NCBI GenBank assembly: GCA_041685075.1
Contig: JAWLGN010000182.1
Coordinates: forward strand, 1-11,315
Direction of reading: 5' to 3'
Length of the DNA stretch: 11,315 bases
DNA from: JAMCRM01 sp041685075
Lineage (GTDB): Bacteria > Acidobacteriota > Terriglobia > Bryobacterales > Bryobacteraceae
In this document: positions 5,563 through 11,315 of the stretch, piece by piece
Layout: each line of letters begins with the position of its first letter
How positions within the stretch are numbered: position 1 is the stretch's first letter
Translations under genes and position numbers: made by a program
The notes under the pieces: generated by a model
What the model saw: the letters and a program-made list of their open reading frames with translations, nothing else
Databases searched by the model: none
Told to the model about the DNA's origin: nothing

Positions 5563-6954
5563 ATGTCACGGCGCTACGCCGGCTTCGCCCGAAGCTTCGC
5601 CCCGGGAGAACCGGCCAGCCGGAAATCGAGGCGCCTTTTGAGAGCACAAACCGTCATTCCGATTCTTTTGCTGGCTTGCTGCCTGCGGCCGGCAGCGCTC
5701 GACGGCCAGATCGCGCCGGTGGGGCAATGGAATCCCTTGGGCACGGCCAGGGGAGGTTTGCGCCTCTACGGCGTCTCCGTCTTCTCCGGCTACTATTCCG
5801 GGCAGATGTCGGGCCTGCCGTTCGGCGTGGGTGTTCCCTTCACCGGTCCGGCAGCATCCAGTTCGATCATGGGAGCCATGGCCAGGGTAGGGTGGACCCA
5901 TACAGGCCGCAAGTCGAACGCTCTGATCGCCTACTCGCCGTCCTATATTGGGGATTACCGCCACTCCACGCTCAGCACCGTCAACCATCAATTGTCCGCC
6001 GGCCTCATGGGGGAAAAGGGCAAATGGAACCTGAGCGCCACCGCCGGGGGATACATCAGCAACCGGGAACAACTGCTTTTCCCCACAGCCGTTCCCAACG
6101 ATTTTCCGGGTCCCGGGGCGCCCGGGAGCCCGGTGGAGCTGGAGTCGCCGGACGAAGGTTTCCTGCTTGGCACGCGGGTTCTGAGCGGCACGGCGAAGCT
6201 GAGCGCCTCCCGCACGCTCTCCGATAGAAGCTCCCTCGAATTCAGCGCTTACGGAACGCGTCTGCAGTACATGCGGGTTGCCGGCGATACCGAGGATGCG
6301 TTGAGCGGCCCTGCGGCCGGACTGGCCCCGCGGGCCACGACAGTGGGGTTGACGTCGGGATGGGCCTACTCCCTCACCCCGCGCACCAAGTTCACCGCCA
6401 CGGTACTCGCCAGCCGCATGATGTCGCGGTTCCAAACCGGCAATACGACCTCCGTCTCCCTGGGCTTTAGCCGGAACATGAGCCGCCGCTGGTTTGTCCA
6501 GGCGAGTGGAGGCGCCGGCGTGGTGGCCTATACGCGCCAGACGTCCACGGCGCCCCCCCGCAAGGTGCGCTACGTAGCCGGAGCGGCTCTCGGATACAAG
6601 ACGTACGCGCACGCCGCCTTGCTGAGTTACGACCGGTCCCTGGGAGATCGCTATGGCCTGGGATCGACAGCCACTACCGGCGTGATGGGAACCTGGCGCT
6701 GGGGTCCCCCCCGAAGCCCCTGGTCGCTGTTCGCAAATTTCGGGTACCGCTGGCTCGATCATTCCGCAGTCCGCAACACGGGAATGTGGCGAGGCGCTGC
6801 CGGAGGGGGCAGAGCGTTGGGCGCCGGATTTTCCATCGGCGCACAAGCCGGCTACTTCAGGCTGCCGGCTCGATTGTCGCAGGCGGAGCGGGATCTCTCG
6901 CGTATAGCGGCCTTTTTGTCGCTGACCTGGACGCCCTCCGCGATCCGGCGATAG
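5563..6954 (+). CDS. Predicted secreted outer-membrane beta-barrel protein of the EPS locus
   Basis: This 463-aa protein has an Arg-rich N-terminus and then a hydrophobic core TVIPILLLACCLRPA with a likely cleavage site near ALDG/Q, that is, a Sec signal peptide. The rest is rich in alternating polar/hydrophobic strands and aromatic girdle residues, for example LSATAGGYISN, FTATVLASRMMSRF, WFVQASGGAGVVAY and the final FLSLTW, as expected for an outer-membrane barrel. I do not recognise a specific family. By context it may do the job of the PEP-CTERM-associated barrel proteins (TIGR03016), perhaps in EPS passage across the outer membrane. The start is uncertain. ATG 5563 has a CAGGG site. TTG 5638, with GAGG six bases upstream, gives a more typical signal peptide and would suit the predicted promoter better. 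EpsB starts 22 bp after the stop. Confidence 0.78.
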   Translation: MSRRYAGFARSFAPGEPASRKSRRLLRAQTVIPILLLACCLRPAALDGQIAPVGQWNPLGTARGGLRLYGVSVFSGYYSGQMSGLPFGVGVPFTGPAASSSIMGAMARVGWTHTGRKSNALIAYSPSYIGDYRHSTLSTVNHQLSAGLMGEKGKWNLSATAGGYISNREQLLFPTAVPNDFPGPGAPGSPVELESPDEGFLLGTRVLSGTAKLSASRTLSDRSSLEFSAYGTRLQYMRVAGDTEDALSGPAAGLAPRATTVGLTSGWAYSLTPRTKFTATVLASRMMSRFQTGNTTSVSLGFSRNMSRRWFVQASGGAGVVAYTRQTSTAPPRKVRYVAGAALGYKTYAHAALLSYDRSLGDRYGLGSTATTGVMGTWRWGPPRSPWSLFANFGYRWLDHSAVRNTGMWRGAAGGGRALGAGFSIGAQAGYFRLPARLSQAERDLSRIAAFLSLTWTPSAIRR

Positions 6955-6975
6955 AAGAGGGATATCGAAGCATCC

Positions 6976-8385
6976 ATGATCAGGGTCTTCAGCCAGTACA
7001 TCGCGCCGAAAAGCGTCGTCCGAGTCGTGCTGGAAACCGGCCTGATTGCGTTGGCGCTGCTCTGCGGCGCGCGGCTCCGGTTCTGGGACAACGCGCCCGG
7101 CTTCGAATCCTACGTCGCGTTTCCCGACTTCGCCGCCCAGGCCGCGGCTTTCGTCGGCACACTGCAAGTCGGTTTCTACTGCTCGGACCTGTACAACCTG
7201 CGCGCGCTGCCGCACCGCCGCGAGCAACTCATCTCCATCGGACACTCGCTCGGAATAGGCTGCCTGCTGCTGGGTTTGATGTATTTCATCTTCCCCAGCC
7301 TGCTCATCAGCCGGGGCGTGTGCTTCATCAGCGTGGCCCTGGTGGCGGTCTTTGTGACGGTGAGCCGGACTCTCCTGGACCGGCTCTGGCAGGTCGCCGC
7401 TCCCAAGGCGAACATCGCTATCCTGGGAATGGACCATCTGGCGCTGGACGTGGCCCGCGAAGTGGCCCGGCGCGACGATCTCAACGTGGCGCTGGCGGGC
7501 TTTATCGCCCTTCGAGAGGGCGACACCGGAGCCGCGACGACGCTCTCCGGGCGGCCCATCCTGGGCGCCAGCACCGAGATCCAGGAGATCGTAGCCCAAC
7601 ACGGCATCTCCCGTATCGTGGTGGCCCTGGAGGACCGCAGGAATGCTCTGCCGGTGCGGGACCTGGTAAGGCTGCGGGTGCAAGGCGTGGTCGTCGAAGA
7701 TGCCCACTCGCTCCTCTCCTCTCTGACCGGCCGCGTGTGGCTCTCCACGGTGAAGCCGAGCTGGTTCGTCTTCTCGGGCGGCTTCCATCGCTCGCGCCTC
7801 ACCCTGGCGTTGAAACGCTTCCTGGATCTGACCTGCGCCACCCTGGGGCTGCTGCTCTCCGCCCCCCTGATGGCGCTGCTCGCCATAGCGATCCGCCTCG
7901 ATTCCAAAGGCCCCGTCTTCTACCGGCAGACCCGCGTGGGATTGCGCGGCGAGTGTTTCGAGGTGCTGAAGCTCCGCTCCATGCGGACCGATGCCGAAAA
8001 GGATAACGGTGCCCAGTGGGCGGCCGATCAGGATCCGCGCATCACCCGAATCGGCAGGTTCCTGCGCAAGTACCGCCTGGACGAGATGCCCCAGTTCATC
8101 AATATCATCCGGGGCGATATGAGCTTCGTCGGCCCCCGGCCGGAGCGGCCGGTTTTTGTCGAGCAGTTGCGGGAACAGATCTCCTACTACGACGAGCGCC
8201 ATACCGTCCGCCCCGGCCTCACAGGCTGGGCCCAGGTGCAATTCCACTACGGCTCCACTGTCCAGGACGCCATGCGGAAGCTGGAATACGACCTCTTCTA
8301 CCTGAAGAACATGTCCGTGCTGTTCGACTCCGCGATTATTTTGAAAACGGTTCGTATTGTCCTTACGGGCACGGGCGGAAAATGA
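6976..8385 (+). CDS. EpsB/WbaP-like polyprenyl-phosphate sugar-phosphate transferase (XrtA type)
   Basis: This 469-aa protein is a complete polyisoprenyl-phosphate hexose-1-phosphate transferase of the TIGR03025/TIGR03013 group, the priming enzyme that moves a sugar-1-phosphate from a UDP-sugar to undecaprenyl phosphate. About four N-terminal membrane helices (roughly 14-34, 52-70, 86-106, 110-134) are followed by a Rossmann-like CoA-binding-type domain beginning near ANIAILGMD (145-153). A fifth, re-entrant hydrophobic helix spans about 280-307. The catalytic domain contains FYRQTRVG (315-322), FEVLKLRSM (328-336), the catalytic Asp-Glu pair D369-E370 in RLDEMPQ, DMSFVGPRPERP (381-392) and RPGLTGWAQV (412-421). 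The ATG at 6976 has GAAG five bases upstream. The downstream acetyltransferase starts 8 bp later, with its ribosome site overlapping this stop. Which sugar is transferred cannot be read from sequence. Confidence 0.95.
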   Translation: MIRVFSQYIAPKSVVRVVLETGLIALALLCGARLRFWDNAPGFESYVAFPDFAAQAAAFVGTLQVGFYCSDLYNLRALPHRREQLISIGHSLGIGCLLLGLMYFIFPSLLISRGVCFISVALVAVFVTVSRTLLDRLWQVAAPKANIAILGMDHLALDVAREVARRDDLNVALAGFIALREGDTGAATTLSGRPILGASTEIQEIVAQHGISRIVVALEDRRNALPVRDLVRLRVQGVVVEDAHSLLSSLTGRVWLSTVKPSWFVFSGGFHRSRLTLALKRFLDLTCATLGLLLSAPLMALLAIAIRLDSKGPVFYRQTRVGLRGECFEVLKLRSMRTDAEKDNGAQWAADQDPRITRIGRFLRKYRLDEMPQFINIIRGDMSFVGPRPERPVFVEQLREQISYYDERHTVRPGLTGWAQVQFHYGSTVQDAMRKLEYDLFYLKNMSVLFDSAIILKTVRIVLTGTGGK

Positions 8386-8392
8386 GGAACTG

Positions 8393-9007
8393 ATGCAGCC
8401 GCAAACAGAACCAACCTATTTCGTGCACGACTCCAGCTATATCGATGAGCCATGCTCCATCGGTTCGGGCACCAAAATTTGGCACTTCTGCCACATTATG
8501 AGGAACTCGCGTATCGGGGAACGCTGCAATATCGGCCAGAACGTGGTGGTTTCCCCGGACGTGGTCATCGGAAACAATGTAAAAATTCAGAACAACGTTT
8601 CGGTCTACACCGGCTGCATCCTCGAGGACGACGTCTTCTGCGGCCCTTCCATGGTCTTCACCAACGTAGTGAATCCACGCAGCCACGTGGTTCGGAGGGA
8701 CGAGTACAAGACCACCCTGGTGCGCAGGGGCGCCTCGCTGGGCGCCAACTGCACGGTGGTCTGCGGGGTGACCATCGGCCGGTATGCCTTCGTGGGCGCG
8801 GGCGCCGTCGTCACCCGCGACATTCCCGATTTCGCCCTGGTCTACGGCAACCCCGCCCGGGTACGGAGTTGGATCTGCGCGTGCGGCATCGGCCTGAACT
8901 TCGAAAACGTGAACGGCCGGGAGCAGGGCACGTGCAAGGCCTGCGGCGCCGAATATTTGAAGTACGGGCAACGGGTGGTCCCCGCGAAAGAGGAGCAAAA
9001 TACGTGA
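8393..9007 (+). CDS. wbpD: UDP-2-acetamido-3-amino-2,3-dideoxy-glucuronate N-acetyltransferase (WbpD-like) with a C-terminal zinc ribbon
   Basis: This 204-aa protein is a left-handed beta-helix (hexapeptide repeat) acetyltransferase very like WbpD/WlbB, which acetylates the 3-amino group of UDP-GlcNAc3NA using acetyl-CoA. Diagnostic stretches are IWHFCHIM (29-36), IGQNVVV (47-53), KIQNNVSVY (64-72), VFCGPSMVFTNVVNPRS (81-97) and LGANCTVVCGVTIG (116-129). After the helix is a four-cysteine module, C162-x-C164 ... C181-x-x-C184, typical of a small zinc ribbon; P. aeruginosa WbpD as I recall it lacks this. The ATG at 8393 is preferred over the in-frame TTG at 8357 because TGAGGA lies just upstream, overlapping the EpsB stop. 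The stop overlaps the start of the aminotransferase gene. Confidence 0.92.
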   Translation: MQPQTEPTYFVHDSSYIDEPCSIGSGTKIWHFCHIMRNSRIGERCNIGQNVVVSPDVVIGNNVKIQNNVSVYTGCILEDDVFCGPSMVFTNVVNPRSHVVRRDEYKTTLVRRGASLGANCTVVCGVTIGRYAFVGAGAVVTRDIPDFALVYGNPARVRSWICACGIGLNFENVNGREQGTCKACGAEYLKYGQRVVPAKEEQNT

Positions 9008-10161
9008 GCACCGCTATCGAAAAACAAATACCTTTACTGGACCTGAAGGCCCAGCATGCGCGCATCCGGGAGGAGGTTCTGGCGCAAATTGTCCAGGTTG
9101 CCGATTCCCAAAGATTCATCCTGGGTGAAGAAGTGCGGCAGTTCGAATCCGAAATCGCCGCCTATTGCGGAGCCGGCTTCGCCGTAGGTTGCGCCTCCGG
9201 CTCGGACGCCCTGTTCCTGGCGCTGCTGGCCCTGGAAATCCGCCCGGGAGATGAGGTTCTGACCACTCCCTACACGTTCTTCGCGACCGCCGGAGCGATC
9301 TCCCGGCTGGGCGCCGTGCCGGTTTTCGCCGACGTCGACGAGGGCACCTTCAACCTGGACCCGAATCGGGTTGCCGAGGTCCTCGCCTCGCACCCCAAAG
9401 TTCGGGCCATTATCCCGGTGCACCTGTTCGGAGGCTGCGCCGACATGGATCCTCTCTGCGCCCTGGCGGCCGAGCGCGGCATCCCCGTCATCGAGGACGC
9501 GGCGCAGGCGATCGGCGCCGAATACAAGGGCCGCCGCGCCGGCAGCATCGGCCAGGTCGGCTGCTTCAGCTTCTTCCCCAGCAAGAACCTGGGCGGCTAC
9601 GGGGACGGGGGCATGATCACCACCAATGACGCGTCCCTTGCCGAGCGCCTGACCGCTCTCCGCATCCACGGCCGCACGGGCAAGTATTTTCATCGCTGGG
9701 TGGGGATCAATTCGCGCCTGGATGCGCTGCAAGCTGCCGTCCTGCGGGTCAAGCTCCGCCACCTGGACGCCTGGTCGGCGGGCCGCCAGCGGAACGCGGA
9801 GCGCTACCGCGCCCGTCTGGCCGAGTCCGGCGCGCCGGTCATCCCCGCGGCGCCGGCCGCCTGCCAGACACGCCACGTCTACAACCAGTTCGTGATCCGC
9901 TGCCCGGAGCGCGACGCGCTGCAGGCCCATCTGAAGAAGCAGGGAGTCGGGTCGGAGGTCTACTATCCCCTGCCCTTGCACCTGCAGCCCTGCTACGAGG
10001 AGTTGGGCTACAGCAAAGGCGATTTCCCGGTCAGCGAGAGGCTGGCTGCGGAGTCGCTGGCCCTGCCGGTTCACTCCGAACTCGCCGCCGAAGACATCGA
10101 CTACATCTGCGAGTCCATCCGCTCTTTTTATAACCAGGTATGCGCATCCTCTCGATCGTAG
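9004..10161 (+). CDS. wbpE: DegT/DnrJ/EryC1-family aminotransferase (WbpE-like)
   Basis: This 385-aa PLP-dependent sugar aminotransferase has FILGEEVRQFE (38-48), GCASGSDAL (62-70), EDAAQA (164-169) holding the cofactor ring, and the Schiff-base lysine K194 in SFFPSKNLGGYGDGG (189-203). This pattern fits WbpE/WlbC, which aminates UDP-3-keto-GlcNAcA with glutamate as donor, one step before WbpD. The assignment to this substrate rests on being sandwiched between WbpD and WbpI homologues; other DegT substrates are possible in principle. The GTG start at 9004 shares a GTGA overlap with the WbpD stop and has AGGAG eight bases upstream. The 3' end overlaps WbpI by 22 bp. Confidence 0.92.
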   Translation: MSTAIEKQIPLLDLKAQHARIREEVLAQIVQVADSQRFILGEEVRQFESEIAAYCGAGFAVGCASGSDALFLALLALEIRPGDEVLTTPYTFFATAGAISRLGAVPVFADVDEGTFNLDPNRVAEVLASHPKVRAIIPVHLFGGCADMDPLCALAAERGIPVIEDAAQAIGAEYKGRRAGSIGQVGCFSFFPSKNLGGYGDGGMITTNDASLAERLTALRIHGRTGKYFHRWVGINSRLDALQAAVLRVKLRHLDAWSAGRQRNAERYRARLAESGAPVIPAAPAACQTRHVYNQFVIRCPERDALQAHLKKQGVGSEVYYPLPLHLQPCYEELGYSKGDFPVSERLAAESLALPVHSELAAEDIDYICESIRSFYNQVCASSRS

Positions 10162-11261
10162 GGGCGCGCCCGCAGTTCGTGAAGCTGGCGGTGGTGTGCC
10201 GTGCACTGGCACGGCGCACCGACCGCGGGGAATGGCGCCACACTATCGTCCACACCGGCCAGCACTACGACCCCGCGCTGAGCGCCGTGTTCTTCGAAGA
10301 GTTGGCGATCCCCCGGCCGGACTACGACCTGGAAGTCGGCTCCGGCTCTCACGGCGTCCAAACCGGCGAGATGCTCAAGCGGCTCGAATTGGTTCTCGAG
10401 AAAGAGGCGCCGGATTGGGTCCTGCTCTATGGCGACACCAACTCCACCCTGGCCGGCGCGCTGGTCGCCGCCAAAGCGCCCTTCCGCACGGCCCATATCG
10501 AAGCCGGCCTCCGTAGCCGGCGCCGAGGCATGCCCGAGGAGATCAACCGCATCGTGGCCGACCACCTCGGCGACCTGCTCCTGTGTCCCACCGCCCTGGC
10601 GATGGAGAATCTCGAAAAAGAAGGATTGGGCAGTCGCGCGGTCCTGACGGGCGATGTCATGTACGACGCCTCGCTCGCCTTCCGTGAAGCGGCGGAGCAA
10701 CGCGGCGGGCCCCTGGCCGAAGCCTGGCGTCCCGGCCGATTCGCGCTGGCCACCGTACACCGCGCCGAGAACGCCGACGACTCCTGCCGCCTCCGCGCCA
10801 TCGTCGAGGCGCTCGACCAGATCGCACGCACCATCTGTCCGGTCGTCTGGCCGGTGCACCCCCGCACGAAGAACCGGCTGGAGGCATACGACTGCCTGCC
10901 CGCCGCCGTGACCCTTCTCGAACCCCTCTCCTACCTGGATATGCTTCTGCTCGAAGGGCGCGCCCGCTTCATCCTCACCGATTCCGGGGGCGTCCAAAAA
11001 GAGGCCTATTTCCTGAAGATCCCCTGCATTACCCTGCGGGACGAGACCGAGTGGATAGAGACATTGGAGAACCGCTGCAATGTCCTCACCGGGCCCTTTA
11101 CAAACGAAATCGTCGCCGCCGCGAAAAATTCCGGCCTGGCCGGGCCATGGCGACCCGCCTACGGGGACGGAAATGCCGGCGCCGCCATTCTAAATGCATT
11201 GGCCGAACCCGCTTCCAGCCGCCACCGGAATCAACGGACCCGGCATTCTCATCGCAGTTGA
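10140..11261 (+). CDS. wbpI: UDP-GlcNAc3NAcA 2-epimerase (WbpI/WecB family)
   Basis: This 373-aa protein is a non-hydrolysing UDP-sugar 2-epimerase. Family motifs are GARPQFVK (8-15), HTGQHYD (38-44), GDTNSTLAGAL (98-108), IEAGLRS (120-126), MPEEINR (131-137), GDVMYDA (171-177), TVHRAEN (205-211), DSGGVQKEAYFL (281-292) and RDETEW (300-305). The GDTNST, MPEEINR and DSGGVQKEA forms are those I associate with WbpI-type enzymes, which turn UDP-GlcNAc3NAcA into UDP-ManNAc3NAcA; WecB has other versions. The 20-residue C-terminal tail is Arg/His/Ser-rich and not conserved. The ATG at 10140 lies inside the wbpE gene with only an AGG close by, so translation is probably coupled. Products WbpE, WbpD and WbpI would act in series. 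Confidence 0.93.
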   Translation: MRILSIVGARPQFVKLAVVCRALARRTDRGEWRHTIVHTGQHYDPALSAVFFEELAIPRPDYDLEVGSGSHGVQTGEMLKRLELVLEKEAPDWVLLYGDTNSTLAGALVAAKAPFRTAHIEAGLRSRRRGMPEEINRIVADHLGDLLLCPTALAMENLEKEGLGSRAVLTGDVMYDASLAFREAAEQRGGPLAEAWRPGRFALATVHRAENADDSCRLRAIVEALDQIARTICPVVWPVHPRTKNRLEAYDCLPAAVTLLEPLSYLDMLLLEGRARFILTDSGGVQKEAYFLKIPCITLRDETEWIETLENRCNVLTGPFTNEIVAAAKNSGLAGPWRPAYGDGNAGAAILNALAEPASSRHRNQRTRHSHRS

Positions 11262-11315
11262 TGCTGTTACTCTTTGCGAAAGTCGCGCCGGTCTTTTCTT
11301 ACGCGGTGAACTAGT

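Noticed and set aside
5566..8247. Very long minus-strand open frame (893 codons) opposite the barrel and EpsB genes.
   Set aside because: It mirrors two well-supported genes, shows no known domain and has a composition typical of antisense frames in GC-rich DNA.
9034..10212. Minus-strand open frame of 392 codons opposite wbpE.
   Set aside because: Antisense shadow of a gene with clear catalytic motifs; no family similarity recognised.
10128..10997. Minus-strand open frame of 289 codons opposite wbpI.
   Set aside because: Antisense shadow; the plus strand carries all epimerase motifs.
11261..11314. 17-codon open frame starting with a TGATG overlap after wbpI.
   Set aside because: Too short, with no recognisable ribosome site or similarity; the window ends here and the next gene is not visible.
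1..11315. CRISPR arrays, insertion sequences or other mobile elements.
   Set aside because: No regular repeats, transposase motifs or terminal inverted repeats were seen on either strand.

Overview
This window is part of an exopolysaccharide (EPS) locus of the exosortase A (XrtA)/PEP-CTERM type. It comes from a GC-rich Gram-negative bacterium. GC-rich third codon positions, the XrtA-associated protein families and a predicted outer-membrane barrel fit Acidobacteriota (Solibacter/Bryobacter-like) best, but that placement is an inference and other XrtA-bearing phyla remain possible. A run of 10 Ns (4200-4209) marks a scaffold join, as in a draft or metagenome assembly.

The window holds two divergent gene blocks. 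The leftward block (minus strand, read from 5219 down to 1) encodes a Wzz-like chain-length/co-polymerase protein (split by the N gap), an AAA+ ATPase, a CpsD-like tyrosine autokinase, a FemAB/GNAT-fold protein, a tRNA gene, and the N-terminal part of a family-TIGR03087-type glycosyltransferase that runs off the left edge. The first two genes, and the kinase and FemAB genes, are 6-8 bp apart. A 145-bp gap between ATPase and kinase holds a terminator-like hairpin and a weak sigma-54-like site.

The rightward block (plus strand, 5563-11261) encodes a predicted secreted beta-barrel protein, an EpsB/WbaP-like polyprenyl-phosphate sugar-phosphate transferase, and then WbpD, WbpE and WbpI homologues. 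The last three are the acetyltransferase, aminotransferase and 2-epimerase of the UDP-ManNAc3NAcA (2,3-diacetamido-mannuronate) pathway. WbpD/WbpE and WbpE/WbpI overlap by 4 and 22 bp. The pathway's dehydrogenases (WbpA, WbpB) and the exosortase, Wzx and Wza are not in the window.

The 343-bp divergent intergenic region (5220-5562) carries a good sigma-54-type (-24/-12) promoter on the minus strand, a weaker one on the plus strand with correct spacing, and two short perfect palindromes. This fits the RpoN plus PrsK/PrsR control described for other PEP-CTERM loci. Together the genes would initiate a lipid-linked repeat unit, supply a diacetamido-uronate sugar, and control chain length and export.

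The most unusual item is the tRNA at 347-424. Its body is well formed and CCA is encoded, but it has a 9-nt anticodon loop with no recognisable anticodon. It lies 17 bp after the FemAB gene and 13 bp before the glycosyltransferase start. Characterised FemAB-family enzymes use aminoacyl-tRNA as donor, so a dedicated non-decoding donor tRNA for polysaccharide modification is an attractive but unproven idea.
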